Shown: one piece after another, positions 30,762 through 39,312 of the stretch
How the letters are laid out: every line of letters begins with the position of its first letter
Numbering within the stretch: the stretch's first letter is position 1
Origin: Actinomycetales bacterium
GTDB lineage: Bacteria; Actinomycetota; Actinomycetes; Actinomycetales; Cellulomonadaceae
Length of the DNA: 64,000 nt
Direction: 5' to 3'
Assembly: GCA_020444245.1 (NCBI GenBank)
Contig: JAHLLI010000003.1
Span: 222,170-286,169, forward strand
Made by a program: the position numbers and the translations under genes
The notes under the pieces: generated by a model
What the model saw: the letters and a program-made list of their open reading frames with translations, nothing else
Told to the model about the DNA's origin: nothing
The model's database searches: none

Positions 30762-32054
30762 ATGGCGCTGTCCTGGCGGGCCGCCGCGCTGGCGGGCCTG
30801 GGCGTGGTGCCGGTGCTGCTGGTCCCGGTGTACGCGGTGGTGATCGGCTGGGCCCTGCTCGTGCTGCTCGTGGTGGTGGTGGACCTGGCGCTCGCCTCGT
30901 CGCCGCGCGACGTCGTGGTGCGCCGCGTCGTGCCCGCGTCGGTGCGCCTGACCCAGCCGGCCCGCTCGACCCTCGTGGTCACCAACGAGGGGCACCGTCG
31001 GCTGCGCGCCGTGGTGCGCGACGCCTGGCAGCCGTCCGCGGGCGCCACCGACAACCGGCACACCGTCTCGTTGCCCGGGGGTGAGTCGGTGCGGCTGGTC
31101 ACGCCCTTGCTGCCGACCCGCCGCGGCGACCGTCTGGCCGACCGGGTCACGGTGCGCGCCTTCGGCCCGATGCGGTTGGCCGCCCGGCAGAAGTCCGCCG
31201 ACGTGCCGGGCCGGTTGCGGGTGCTGCCCGAGTTCGCCTCGCGGCGCCACCTGCCCAGCCGGCTGGCTCGGCTGCGCGAGATGGACGGGCGCACCGCGGT
31301 GCAGATCCGCGGCGCGGGGACCGAGTTCGACTCGCTGCGCGAGTACGTCATCGGCGACGACGTCCGCTCGATCGACTGGCGGGCGACCGCGCGCCGCTCC
31401 GAGGTCGTGGTGCGCACCTGGCGCCCCGAGCGCGACCGGCGGGTGCTGATCGTGCTGGACACCTCGCGCACCTCGGCCGCCCGGATCGGTGACCTGCCGC
31501 GGATCGACGCCTCGATCGAGGCGGCCCTGCTGCTGTCCGCGCTCGCCTCGCACGCCGGCGACCGGGTGGACCTCATCGCCCACGACCGTCGGGTGCGGGC
31601 CCAGGTCGCCGGGATGTCCGGCCCACGCCTGATGCCGTCGCTGGCCGAGACGCTCGCCCCGGTCGAGCCCGCCCTGGTGGAGACGGACTGGCCGGCTGCG
31701 ATCACCGCGATCCGGCAGCGGCTGTCCCAGCGGGCGCTGGTGGTGCTGCTCACCACGCTCGACCCGGCCGCGGTCGGGTCCGGTCTGCTGCCCGCCGTCG
31801 GTCCCCTCGCCCACGACCACACGGTCGTGCTCGCGTCGGTGGCAGACCCCGAGGTCGCCGCGCTCGCCCGTCGGCGCGCCAGCGCGAGCGAGGTCTACGA
31901 CGCCGCTGCGGCCGAGCGAACCGAGATCGAGCGCGCCGCCGTGCTCATGCGCCTGCAGCGGCGCGGCGTGGAGGTCGTCGATGCGCTGCCGGAGGACCTC
32001 GCCCCGCGCCTGGCGGACACCTATCTTGCGCTGAAGGCCGCCGGCCGGCTCTGA
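30762..32054 (+). CDS. DUF58 family protein
   Basis: A 430-residue protein with two close N-terminal hydrophobic segments (about 7-46) and a beta-rich middle. The DUF58 motif is GTEFDSLREYVIGDDVRSIDWRATAR (about 187-212). A degenerate VWA-like domain follows, in which VLIVLDTSRTS would carry the metal site but lacks the DxSxS form. DUF58 proteins are the usual clients of MoxR ATPases. ATG 30762 begins 2 bases after the moxR stop. It is the last gene of the five-gene operon starting at 26431. Confidence 0.88.
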   Translation: MALSWRAAALAGLGVVPVLLVPVYAVVIGWALLVLLVVVVDLALASSPRDVVVRRVVPASVRLTQPARSTLVVTNEGHRRLRAVVRDAWQPSAGATDNRHTVSLPGGESVRLVTPLLPTRRGDRLADRVTVRAFGPMRLAARQKSADVPGRLRVLPEFASRRHLPSRLARLREMDGRTAVQIRGAGTEFDSLREYVIGDDVRSIDWRATARRSEVVVRTWRPERDRRVLIVLDTSRTSAARIGDLPRIDASIEAALLLSALASHAGDRVDLIAHDRRVRAQVAGMSGPRLMPSLAETLAPVEPALVETDWPAAITAIRQRLSQRALVVLLTTLDPAAVGSGLLPAVGPLAHDHTVVLASVADPEVAALARRRASASEVYDAAAAERTEIERAAVLMRLQRRGVEVVDALPEDLAPRLADTYLALKAAGRL

Positions 32055-32126
32055 CCCGGCCGCCCCACGTCCGGTCCGAGCGGGCCCCGGGGCCGTAACG
32101 CCGACCGCACTCCTCCCCGCGAGGGG

Positions 32127-32161
32127 TTGACACCCCGGGATTTGTTCTACAATGTAGGACA
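32127..32161 (+). promoter_or_regulatory. Promoter and probable PadR operator in front of the padR gene
   Basis: TTGACA at 32127-32132 is a perfect -35 and TACAAT at 32148-32153 a good -10, with a 15-base spacer that is shorter than usual. A near-perfect dyad, TGTTCTACA-A-TGTAGGACA, covers 32143-32161 and the -10 region, with one mismatch between arms. The start codon follows 1 base later, so the transcript would be leaderless. Binding of PadR here would block its own promoter. Confidence 0.7.
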
Positions 32162-32162
32162 C

Positions 32163-32483
32163 ATGCGGACGCCAGGGAGTCTCGAGCTCGACGTGCTGGT
32201 CGCCGTCGCGCAGCACGACGGATCCGCGTACGGGCTCCTCGTGCGCCGGGCGGTCAGCACGGCGCGCGGCAGCGAGCTGTCCGTCGGCGCGGCCTACACG
32301 ACCCTCTCGAGGCTCGAGGCCAAGGGCCTGCTGTCCTCGCGCAGCACCGAGCCGCTGCCGGTGCGCGGCGGTCGCTCGCGCCGGGAGTACCGGCTCACCG
32401 CCGCCGGGCGCGAGGTGCTGGCCGCCGAGCGGGAGCGGGCCGGCCGGCGGTGGGGCGGGTCACCGCAGTGGGGTCAGGCGTGA
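32163..32483 (+). CDS. PadR-family transcriptional regulator
   Basis: A 106-residue winged helix protein: LELDVLVAVAQHDGSAYGLLVRRAV, then VGAAYTTLSRLEAKGLLSSRS and a wing RRREYRLTAAGREVLAAE (SRREYRLTAAGREVL). This is the minimal PadR-s2 type that regulates a neighbouring membrane protein. The ATG at 32163 sits directly at the end of the promoter/operator, so translation is probably leaderless. The stop overlaps the next start by 4 bases (GTGA). Confidence 0.88.
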   Translation: MRTPGSLELDVLVAVAQHDGSAYGLLVRRAVSTARGSELSVGAAYTTLSRLEAKGLLSSRSTEPLPVRGGRSRREYRLTAAGREVLAAERERAGRRWGGSPQWGQA

Positions 32484-33232
32484 GCGCCGACCCGAGGGAC
32501 GCGGCCGTCCCGACGACAGCCGGCCGGGTCGGGGGGATCGACCGCCCGCTCGAGCTCGTGCTCGCAGGCCTCGCCCAGGACGAGGACGAGCTGCTCGGCG
32601 ACCTCGCGGAGGGTCGTGCCGAGGTCGCGAGCGCCCAGGGCGGCCGTGCGGCGCGCCACTGGTGGCGACGGCAGGCGCTGCGGGCGGTGCCCAGGCTGGT
32701 GTGGCATGACCTGACACACCTGCCGACGACGGTGCTGCTCGGCCTGGGGGGCTTCGTGCTGTGGGCCTGGGTGGCCTCCGCGGCCTACACCGCGCAGTGG
32801 TTCCCCGTCGTCCGGCAGATCTACCCGGTGGTCCCGCCGACGAGCCGCATCATCCAGGACACCGCCCTGGTCGGCGTCTGGAACCTGCTGGTCGCCGCGG
32901 TCGTGGGTGCGACGATCGCGGCGCTGGCACGCCGAGCACGGCTCGCGCCCGTGGCCGTCGCCGCCGCGCTCATGGCCCTGATCTCCTCCGGCCACGCCTT
33001 CTACATCGTGTACGGACCCGGGACGTGCACGTCGACGGTGGACGAGTACGGGTGCTCCCTCGAGCTGGGCGCATGGTCCAAGGACGTCGTCGTCCCGGTG
33101 CTCTGGCAGCTGCCGACGATGATGGTCCTGCTTCCCCTGGCGACGGGGCTCGGCGGACTGGCGGCGGTCGCCTGGTCCCGCCGCCGCGCCCGGGCGTCGG
33201 GGCGCCTTCCCGCCGGACCGGCCCAGGCGTGA
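32480..33232 (+). CDS. PadR-linked membrane protein with permease-prefix-like N-terminus
   Basis: A 250-residue protein. The N-terminal soluble part (about 20-70) contains ELVLAGLAQDEDELLGDLAEGRAEVASAQGG with a later WWRRQAL, resembling the prefix domain found before some ABC permeases linked to PadR regulators. Four hydrophobic segments follow (about 85-105, 130-150, 155-175, 213-235). A Cys pair in CTSTVDEYGC lies in an external loop. No transport motif was recognised. GTG 32480 overlaps the padR stop, making a two-gene unit. Confidence 0.65.
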   Translation: MSADPRDAAVPTTAGRVGGIDRPLELVLAGLAQDEDELLGDLAEGRAEVASAQGGRAARHWWRRQALRAVPRLVWHDLTHLPTTVLLGLGGFVLWAWVASAAYTAQWFPVVRQIYPVVPPTSRIIQDTALVGVWNLLVAAVVGATIAALARRARLAPVAVAAALMALISSGHAFYIVYGPGTCTSTVDEYGCSLELGAWSKDVVVPVLWQLPTMMVLLPLATGLGGLAAVAWSRRRARASGRLPAGPAQA

Positions 33233-33241
33233 GGCCTCAGG

Positions 33242-34240
33242 CTATGCGGCCAGCGGCAGCGCGTCGCCGGCGTCCTCCCGGCGCACGTCGCCGGTCGCTC
33301 CGGCCCGGACCGCCGGGCGGCCCAGGCCGATGACGTAGACCCAGAACGCGAGCCACACCACCGCGCCGATCGCGATCTTCGCCCACCAGGGCAGGACCGT
33401 CGACGGCGTCACGAAGCCCTCGACCATGCCGGACACGCCCAGCACCGCGACCAGGCCGAGCGCGACCGAGATCAGCGACCGGCCCTCCTCGGCCAGGGCA
33501 CGGCTCCGCGGCCGGCCGCCCGGGTCGATGACGGTCCAGAACAGCTTCAGGCCCGCTCCCCCGGCCACGAAGACGGCGGTCAGCTCCAGAAGCCCGTGAG
33601 GCAGGAGCAGCTGGAAGTACACGTCCAGGCCGTCGTGCAGCGCCATGATGCCGCCGATCATGCCCACGTGCACCGCGTTCTGGACGAGCATGTAGGCCGG
33701 CCACAGCCCGGTGATGCCGAACGCGACCGCGATCGCGGCGATCATCGCGTTGTTCGTCCAGACCTGCAGCGCGAAGCTCGTGCCGTCGTAGGTGACGTAG
33801 TACTGGGCGAAGGCCTGGTCGGCGATCTTCTGCAGGGTGCCCGGGGGCCCGACCGCGGCCTGCGCCTCGGGCGAGTGGACGAACCAGACCCCGACGACCA
33901 GCGCGATCGCGACTGTCGACAGGGCGACCCCGAGGGTCCACCAACGGACCCGGTAGAGGGCGGCGGGCAGCGCCTCGACGAAGAACCGCGACACGTCGGA
34001 CCACGACGGGTCGTGCGAGCCGGAGATCGCCGAGCGCGCTCGGGCCAGCAGCTGCGACAGGTGCGAGATGACGCCAGGGTCCGGCGCGGCCGAGCGCACG
34101 GTCGACAGCTGGGTCGCGACCTCCTGGTACAGGCGCACCAGCTCGTCGGCCTCGGCACCGCTGAGCCGGCCGGCCCGGGACAGCTGGTCCAGTCGCTTCC
34201 AGCTCGCGCCGTGCACGGCCGAGAACGCGTCGAGGTCCAC
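33242..34240 (-). CDS. SpoIIM-like (stage II sporulation protein M family) membrane protein
   Basis: A 332-residue protein: cytoplasmic N-terminus of about 100 residues, then about six hydrophobic segments. It has VWTNNAMIAAIAVAFGITGLWPAYMLVQNAVHVG and LPHGLLELTAVFVAGGAGLKL, the typical SpoIIM/DUF95 core. In Bacillus SpoIIM takes part in septal peptidoglycan dissolution; in this non-sporulating-type block its partner is the divergent RDD protein. GTG 34240 is preferred as it opens VDLDAFSAVHGA. It ends with TAG 9 bases from the PadR-linked membrane gene stop. Confidence 0.88.
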   Translation of the reverse strand: MDLDAFSAVHGASWKRLDQLSRAGRLSGAEADELVRLYQEVATQLSTVRSAAPDPGVISHLSQLLARARSAISGSHDPSWSDVSRFFVEALPAALYRVRWWTLGVALSTVAIALVVGVWFVHSPEAQAAVGPPGTLQKIADQAFAQYYVTYDGTSFALQVWTNNAMIAAIAVAFGITGLWPAYMLVQNAVHVGMIGGIMALHDGLDVYFQLLLPHGLLELTAVFVAGGAGLKLFWTVIDPGGRPRSRALAEEGRSLISVALGLVAVLGVSGMVEGFVTPSTVLPWWAKIAIGAVVWLAFWVYVIGLGRPAVRAGATGDVRREDAGDALPLAA

Positions 34241-34319
34241 GCCCGGTAGCCTGCCACAGCGGGCCACGACTCAGCGCTGTCCTCAGGCCCGGGGTGCGCC
34301 GTTCGAGTGGGGAGGGTGG

Positions 34320-35141
34320 ATGTCGGACGAGATCCTCATCGGTGAGGGTGTGGTGCTCGACGCCCGTCCGGCGTCGTTCGCCAGCCGTCTGCTGTCCGGG
34401 CTGCTGGACGCGATCGTGCTCGTCACCGTGCTGTGGGTGGTCTCCCTGCTCGCGGCTGCCGTGGGCGTCGGCGCGGGGGCGAACGACGCCGTGATCGCTG
34501 CGCTGTCGGTCACGGTGACGATCGGCGTGATCGTGGTGGCGCCGGCGACCGTGGAGACGCTGACCCGGGGCCGGTCGGTGGGCAAGCTGGCCCTCGGCCT
34601 GCGGGTCGTGCGTGACGACGGAGGCCCGGTGCGGTTCCGCCACGCGATCATCCGCGCGCTGGTGGGGATCTTCGAGCTGTGGATGACGGCCGGCTCCGTC
34701 GCGCTGGTCACCTCGTTGCTGAACTCCCGCGGCAAACGGCTCGGCGACCTGCTCGCCGGCACGTACGCGGTGCGCATCCGGGGCGGCCAGCGTCCCTTGC
34801 CCCCGTTGGTGATGCCCTACGAGCTGGCCGGCTGGGCGCGCCGCGCCGACATCCGCCGCCTGCCCGATGGCGTCGCGCTGTCCGCCCGGCAGTTCCTGGG
34901 CCGAGCGGCCGACCTCAACCCGGTCTCGCGGGACCGGCTGGGCCGTGAGCTCGCGGCGCAGGTCGAGGGTTTCGTCGCGCCGGGACCGCCGCCGGGCACC
35001 CACCCCGAGCGCTTCCTGGCCGCGGTGCTCGCCGAGCGCCGGGACCGCGAGTTCGCCCTCGCCTCACGCCAGGTGGCGCGCTCGGCCGCCGAGGAGCAGC
35101 TGGTCGCCCGCCTGCCGCACGGGGTGCCCGACCCGTACTGA
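34320..35141 (+). CDS. RDD-family membrane protein
   Basis: A 273-residue protein. The RDD domain (about 16-160) contains RPASFASRLLSGLLDAIVL, GRSVGKLALGLRVVRDDGGPVRF and SRGKRLGDLLAGT with the eponymous Arg and Asp residues, and about three hydrophobic segments. The cytoplasmic tail of about 110 residues is charged. RDD and SpoIIM genes sit divergently beside MoxR/DUF58 in many actinomycetes. ATG 34320 is preceded by GGGGAGGGTGG. Role is unknown; ion or osmolyte transport has been suggested for other RDD proteins. Confidence 0.87.
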   Translation: MSDEILIGEGVVLDARPASFASRLLSGLLDAIVLVTVLWVVSLLAAAVGVGAGANDAVIAALSVTVTIGVIVVAPATVETLTRGRSVGKLALGLRVVRDDGGPVRFRHAIIRALVGIFELWMTAGSVALVTSLLNSRGKRLGDLLAGTYAVRIRGGQRPLPPLVMPYELAGWARRADIRRLPDGVALSARQFLGRAADLNPVSRDRLGRELAAQVEGFVAPGPPPGTHPERFLAAVLAERRDREFALASRQVARSAAEEQLVARLPHGVPDPY

Positions 35142-35151
35142 GGCCGGCCGC

Positions 35152-36009
35152 TCAGCGCCCGCGCAGCGAGAAGTGCTGGTAGTCGAGCACCCTGCCGGTC
35201 CACGTCCCGCCCCACACCCAGCCGATCCGGGCGAACGCGGCCACCACCGGGTCGCCGGCGTGCAGCACGCCCGGTGCGTCGGGCCTGGCGAGGTAGGCCC
35301 GCCCGGACCGCGGGGCGACGTGGCTGCCCACCACGTACGGGTTCTCCACCGGGTTGAGGTCCAGCGCCAGGCCGTAGGCGTGCTCGGACCACGACGTCCC
35401 GCCGGTGATCGGTCGGCAGTTGAACGCCGAGGTGTTGTCGGCGTTCATCGAGGCGGTGTCGTCGCCACCGAAGTCGTCGACCAGCCGCATCGAGGTGATC
35501 GGGTAGCCGATCGACCAGAGCTCGCGGAACACCTCAGCGACGTCCTCGGCGGCGTCCGCGTGCACCACCAGCTCGCCGGTGTGGGTCCGGCCCTCCGGGT
35601 CGACGTAGGGCACCCGGAGGTAGCGCAGGTCGGCCAGGGGCACCGGGCAGCCCTCGTGCCACGACGTGGCCATCCGGGCGGCGAGCTCGGGGGTGATCGA
35701 CGTGATCCGGGCCGGCGGTGCCGGGCGGGTCGCGCCGGGCGGCAGGACCGGCGGGGCGAGGGCGTCGACCGGGTCGGCGCGGTGTGCGGGAGCCGTCGCG
35801 GTGGCACCCGTGACCGTGGTGGGCGCGGTGGTGGCGGCGCCGACCGCCCTGTGGCCGGCCTCGGGCGTCGGGGCGGCGCTCGCCGCGTCGGTCGCGGACG
35901 CCGTCGAGGGCGCCGGCGGGGCCTCGTCCGACGCGGTGCACCCGGCCTGCAGGACTGCGGCGCCAACCAGCGCCGCACCGAGCATCAGCGCTCGCACGCC
36001 CGGCGCCAC
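35152..36009 (-). CDS. Secreted lipoprotein of peptidase family M15 (D-Ala-D-Ala carboxypeptidase-like)
   Basis: A 285-residue protein with signal peptide and lipobox LQAGC (Cys24), an Ala/Thr/Pro linker (about 27-95) and an M15 peptidase domain. Zinc-binding residues appear as SEHAYGLALDLNP (His and Asp) and the final DYQHFS (second His). M15 enzymes cleave peptidoglycan crosslinks, generally L-Ala-D-Glu or D-Ala-D-Ala bonds. GTG at 36009. It lies 4 bases downstream of the CDF gene and is convergent with RDD. Confidence 0.83.
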   Translation of the reverse strand: MAPGVRALMLGAALVGAAVLQAGCTASDEAPPAPSTASATDAASAAPTPEAGHRAVGAATTAPTTVTGATATAPAHRADPVDALAPPVLPPGATRPAPPARITSITPELAARMATSWHEGCPVPLADLRYLRVPYVDPEGRTHTGELVVHADAAEDVAEVFRELWSIGYPITSMRLVDDFGGDDTASMNADNTSAFNCRPITGGTSWSEHAYGLALDLNPVENPYVVGSHVAPRSGRAYLARPDAPGVLHAGDPVVAAFARIGWVWGGTWTGRVLDYQHFSLRGR

Positions 36010-36013
36010 GTCC

Positions 36014-36931
36014 TCACCCCGTGGTGTGACGCAGGTCCGGCTCGAGGTAGATCAGCCGAGCGAGTGGGACCGCGTCGCGCACCCGCGCCTCGGCCGCGTC
36101 GATCGCCTCGGCGACGTCCGCGGCGCTGGACGCGGCGGGCACCGCGATCTTCGCCGCGACCAGCAGCTCCTCGGGCCCCAGGTGCATGGTCCGCAGGTGG
36201 ATCACCTCGGGGACGCCCTCACCGACCAGCGCCGCGCGGATCGCCGCGACGTGCTCGGGCGTCGCGGCCTCGCCCAGGAGCAACGACTTCGTCTCCCGGG
36301 CGAGCACGACGGCGATGACCACCAGCAGCAGGCCGATCGCCGCGGACCCGACGGCATCCCACCGCCCGTCCCCGGTGACCAGGGTCATCGAGACCCCGAA
36401 CAGCGCGAAGCACAGGCCCAGCAGCGCCCCGGAGTCCTCCAGCAGCACCACGGGCAGCTCCGGGGACCGCGAGGTCCGGATGAACCGCCACCAGGTCTCA
36501 CGCCCCTTGGCCGGCGTCGCCTCGTGCACCGCGGTGCGCAGCGACAGGCCCTCCATGACCAGCGCGGCGAGCAGCACGACGATCGGCACCCACTGCCAGG
36601 AGTCGATCGGGTGCGGGTCGTGGAACTTCTCCCACGCCTCGAACAGCGCGAACAGCCCGCCCAGCGTGAACAGCACGATGGCCACGATGAAGGCGTAGTA
36701 GTAGCGCACCTGCCCGTAGCCGAACGGGTGCTCGGCGTCCGCCTGCCGTCTGGCCCGACGGCCGCCGACGATGAGCAGCAGCTGGTTGCCGGAGTCGGCC
36801 ACCGAGTGCACGGCCTCGGCCAGCATCGCCGAGGACCCGGTGAGCAGGAACGCGACGAACTTGGTCACCGCGATGCCCAGGTTCGCCGCGAGCGCGGCCA
36901 TGATCGCCTTGTTGCCCCCGGAGGTGGACAT
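36014..36931 (-). CDS. Cation diffusion facilitator family transporter
   Basis: A 305-residue protein with about six hydrophobic segments. AEAVHSVADSGNQLLLIVG (about 38-56) is the family metal-site region, and HPFGYGQVRYYYAFIVAI follows. The cytoplasmic C-terminal domain (about 215-305) ends LIYLEPDLRHTTG. CDF proteins export divalent metals such as zinc, iron or manganese in exchange for protons. The start codon overlaps the Trm112-like stop by 1 base (TGATG). Confidence 0.88.
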   Translation of the reverse strand: MSTSGGNKAIMAALAANLGIAVTKFVAFLLTGSSAMLAEAVHSVADSGNQLLLIVGGRRARRQADAEHPFGYGQVRYYYAFIVAIVLFTLGGLFALFEAWEKFHDPHPIDSWQWVPIVVLLAALVMEGLSLRTAVHEATPAKGRETWWRFIRTSRSPELPVVLLEDSGALLGLCFALFGVSMTLVTGDGRWDAVGSAAIGLLLVVIAVVLARETKSLLLGEAATPEHVAAIRAALVGEGVPEVIHLRTMHLGPEELLVAAKIAVPAASSAADVAEAIDAAEARVRDAVPLARLIYLEPDLRHTTG

Positions 36932-37104
36932 CAGTCGCCGTCCGCGGCCTCGTCGACCAGCAGGACGGGTACGCCGTCACGCACCGGGTACACCAACCCG
37001 CAGCCGGTGCACCTCAGGCGCGTGCCGGCTTGCGCGTCGGCCAGCTCCGCGTGGCACGCCGGGCATCGCAGGAGCTCGCGCGCCCAGCCCGCGAGCGCGC
37101 TCAC
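36931..37104 (-). CDS. Trm112-family zinc-ribbon protein
   Basis: A 57-residue protein: GTG at 37104, with LLRCPACHAELADAQAGTRL, then RCTGCGLVYPVRDGVPVLLVDEA. The two Cys pairs (CPAC, CTGC) form a zinc ribbon and YPVRDGVPVLL is the Trm112/YcaR signature. In eukaryotes and archaea Trm112 activates tRNA and protein methyltransferases; the bacterial role is unclear. It is coupled by overlap to phosphomannomutase upstream (GTGA) and the CDF gene downstream (TGATG), the order seen in mycobacterial manB operons. Confidence 0.85.
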   Translation of the reverse strand: MSALAGWARELLRCPACHAELADAQAGTRLRCTGCGLVYPVRDGVPVLLVDEAADGD

Positions 37105-38582
37105 GACCCGCTCTGGCGGACCAGCGCCAGCACGTCGTCACGCACCTTGACCATGATGTCCTCGTCCTCGGCCTCGACGTTGAGCCGCAGCAGCGGCTCG
37201 GTGTTGGAAGCGCGCAGGTTGAACCACCAGCGCGGGGTGGCGTCCCAGTGGGTCACCGTGAGGCCGTCGAGCTCGTCGACGTCGACAGGGCCTGCGCCCT
37301 GCTCGGTCACGTAGGCCTCGAACACGCGGCCGCGGGCCGCCTGGACGTCCGCCACCCGCGAGTTGATCTCGCCGCTGGCCACGTAGGGCTCGTACGCCTC
37401 GGCCAACGCGGACAGCGGCACCGGGTCACCAGTCGGTGTCCGCGCCGAGCCCAGGGCCGCGAGCACGTGCATCGCGGCGAGCATCCCGGTGTCGGCGAAG
37501 AAGAAGTCCCGGAAGTAGTAGTGGGCGCTGTGCTCCCCGCCGAACACCGCGTTGTGCTCGGCCATCTCGGCCTTGATGAACGAGTGGCCCACGCGGGTCC
37601 GCACGGGCGTCGCACCCGCCGCGGCCAGGAGGTCCGGGACGGCGCGGGAGGTGATGAGGTTGTGGATCACCACCGGGACCCGGCCGGCGGCGACCTCACG
37701 GCCCACCTCGCGAAGCCCGACCAGCGCGGTGATCGCCGACGGGCTCACCGGGTGCCCGGTCTCGTCGACCACGAAGCACCGGTCGGCGTCGCCGTCGAAC
37801 GCCAGCCCGAGGTCGGCGCCGTGCTCGACGACGGCGGCCTGCAGGTCGCGCAAGTTCTCGGGCTCGAGCGGGTTGGCCTCGTGGTTCGGGAAGCTGCCGT
37901 CCAGCTCGAAGTACAGCGGGACGACCTCCAGCGGGAGCTCGGGCTGTCCGGCGGCCGTCCCCAGGACGGCCGGAGCGGTGAGCCCCGCCATCCCGTTGCC
38001 GGCGTCGACGACGACCTTCAACGGCCGGATCCCGGACAGGTCCACCAGGGCGCGCAGGAACCGCGCGTACTCGGTGAGCATCTCCCGGTCGGACACGGTG
38101 CCCGGATCGTCCACGGGGGCCGGCAGGCCGCCCGCCAGGTAGGACTCGGCGAGCTCGCGGATCTGCGCCAACCCGGTCTGCTCCCCGACGGGACGGGCGC
38201 CGGCGCGGCACATCTTGATGCCGTTGTAGGCGGCCGGGTTGTGGCTCGCGGTGAACATCGCGCCGGGCACGTCGCGTGCTCCGGAGGCGTGGTACAGGCC
38301 GTCCGTCGAGCACAGCCCGATGCGGACCACGTCGACGCCGCGCGCGGTCAGGCCGGCCGCAAACGCGTCGACCAGCGCGGGGCCGGACTCACGCATGTCA
38401 CGGCCGAGCACCACCGACGGTCGCGCGGACAGCGGGCCGTCCGGTGACCCCGGCAGGACGACGACCTCGGCGAAGGCGGCGCCCAGCGCCTCGGCCGTCG
38501 CGGGGCCCCAGTCGTCGGGCACGACGCCACGCACGTCGTACGCCTTGACGAGGCCGGACAGGTCTATGGAGGAGACAGGCAC
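37101..38582 (-). CDS. manB: Phosphomannomutase/phosphoglucomutase
   Basis: A 493-residue alpha-D-phosphohexomutase. The catalytic Ser is in FTASHNPAAYNGIKM, the metal-binding loop is AFDGDADRCFVVDE, the sugar-binding loop is GGEHSAHYYF, and the phosphate-binding loop is RASNTEPLLRLN. The enzyme interconverts mannose-6- and mannose-1-phosphate, feeding GDP-mannose for polysaccharides and lipoglycans. GTG at 38582. It is the mycobacterial ManB (Rv3257c) type by context: Trm112 downstream, DUF3499 upstream, manA in the same region. Confidence 0.93.
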   Translation of the reverse strand: MPVSSIDLSGLVKAYDVRGVVPDDWGPATAEALGAAFAEVVVLPGSPDGPLSARPSVVLGRDMRESGPALVDAFAAGLTARGVDVVRIGLCSTDGLYHASGARDVPGAMFTASHNPAAYNGIKMCRAGARPVGEQTGLAQIRELAESYLAGGLPAPVDDPGTVSDREMLTEYARFLRALVDLSGIRPLKVVVDAGNGMAGLTAPAVLGTAAGQPELPLEVVPLYFELDGSFPNHEANPLEPENLRDLQAAVVEHGADLGLAFDGDADRCFVVDETGHPVSPSAITALVGLREVGREVAAGRVPVVIHNLITSRAVPDLLAAAGATPVRTRVGHSFIKAEMAEHNAVFGGEHSAHYYFRDFFFADTGMLAAMHVLAALGSARTPTGDPVPLSALAEAYEPYVASGEINSRVADVQAARGRVFEAYVTEQGAGPVDVDELDGLTVTHWDATPRWWFNLRASNTEPLLRLNVEAEDEDIMVKVRDDVLALVRQSGS

Positions 38583-38628
38583 CCGGGCAGCCTAGCCAGT
38601 CGCTGCACCGGACCGTGACACCGGCCGG

Positions 38629-38841
38629 TCAGGTCCTGCGGGCCGAGCGCTGGATGACGGTGTCGATCGACAGCGAGACCCACTGCCCGTCGGACTCGGT
38701 GAGCCACTCGCGCCCCTCGCAGACCTGACAGGAGACGAAGAGCACGTCGGTCCCGTCGGTCAGGACCATGGGAAGCCGTGTCAGGTCGCGCGCCCCGCAC
38801 GAGGCGCAGCGCTCCGGAGGGACGACGTAGGCGTCGCTCAT
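38629..38841 (-). CDS. Small zinc-ribbon-like protein of unknown function
   Basis: A 70-residue protein with two CxxC pairs: CASCGARDLT and CQVCEGREW. The sequence fits a small zinc ribbon. The end IDTVIQRSARRT is basic. The ATG at 38841 overlaps the DUF3499 stop by 4 bases (ATGA). No homologue with a known role comes to mind. Confidence 0.6.
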   Translation of the reverse strand: MSDAYVVPPERCASCGARDLTRLPMVLTDGTDVLFVSCQVCEGREWLTESDGQWVSLSIDTVIQRSARRT

Positions 38842-39203
38842 CGTCCGCCCTCCCCGGGCAGGACCCGGAGGTGACCGCGGCGCACCCCTCCGCTCGGCTC
38901 GGCGGGTTCGACCGGAGTCTCGGCGGTGCGTGGGCGCCCCGCTTCTCGCACCGCGTCGGCCAGGGCCAGAAGGTCATCCGAGCTGGGCCCCGTGGGGATG
39001 AACTCCGGCGCGACGCGGACGACCTCCCAGCCGCGGGGCGCGGTCAGGCGCTGCGCGTGCTCGGCGCACAGGTCGTAGGAGTGAGGCTCCGCGAGCTGGG
39101 CGAGCGGGCCGAGCACCGCCGTTGAGTCCGAGTAGACGTACGTCAGGGTGGCCACCGCCGGGCGTCCGCACGCGCTGCGCGTGCACTGGCGTCCGGACCT
39201 CAC
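38838..39203 (-). CDS. DUF3499 family protein
   Basis: A 121-residue protein with a clear family core: CTRSACGRPAVATLTYVYSDSTAVLGPLA ... EPHSYDLCAEHAQRLTAPRGWEVVR. The Cys residues (CTRSAC, LCAEH) probably bind zinc. The C-terminal 40 residues are variable. GTG 39203 gives the usual family start. It corresponds to Rv3258c by position, upstream of manB. The metallopeptidase-like gene diverges from it, as in mycobacteria. Confidence 0.85.
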   Translation of the reverse strand: MRSGRQCTRSACGRPAVATLTYVYSDSTAVLGPLAQLAEPHSYDLCAEHAQRLTAPRGWEVVRVAPEFIPTGPSSDDLLALADAVREAGRPRTAETPVEPAEPSGGVRRGHLRVLPGEGGR

Positions 39204-39312
39204 AGCAGGAGAGTACCCGGCGCCTGCGACACGCCCTGCCTCCCACGCCGCGAGCGCCGGCACACCGTCGCGGCACCCGGGCGGGCGGCGCACACGGACT
39301 ACAGTGGGAACG

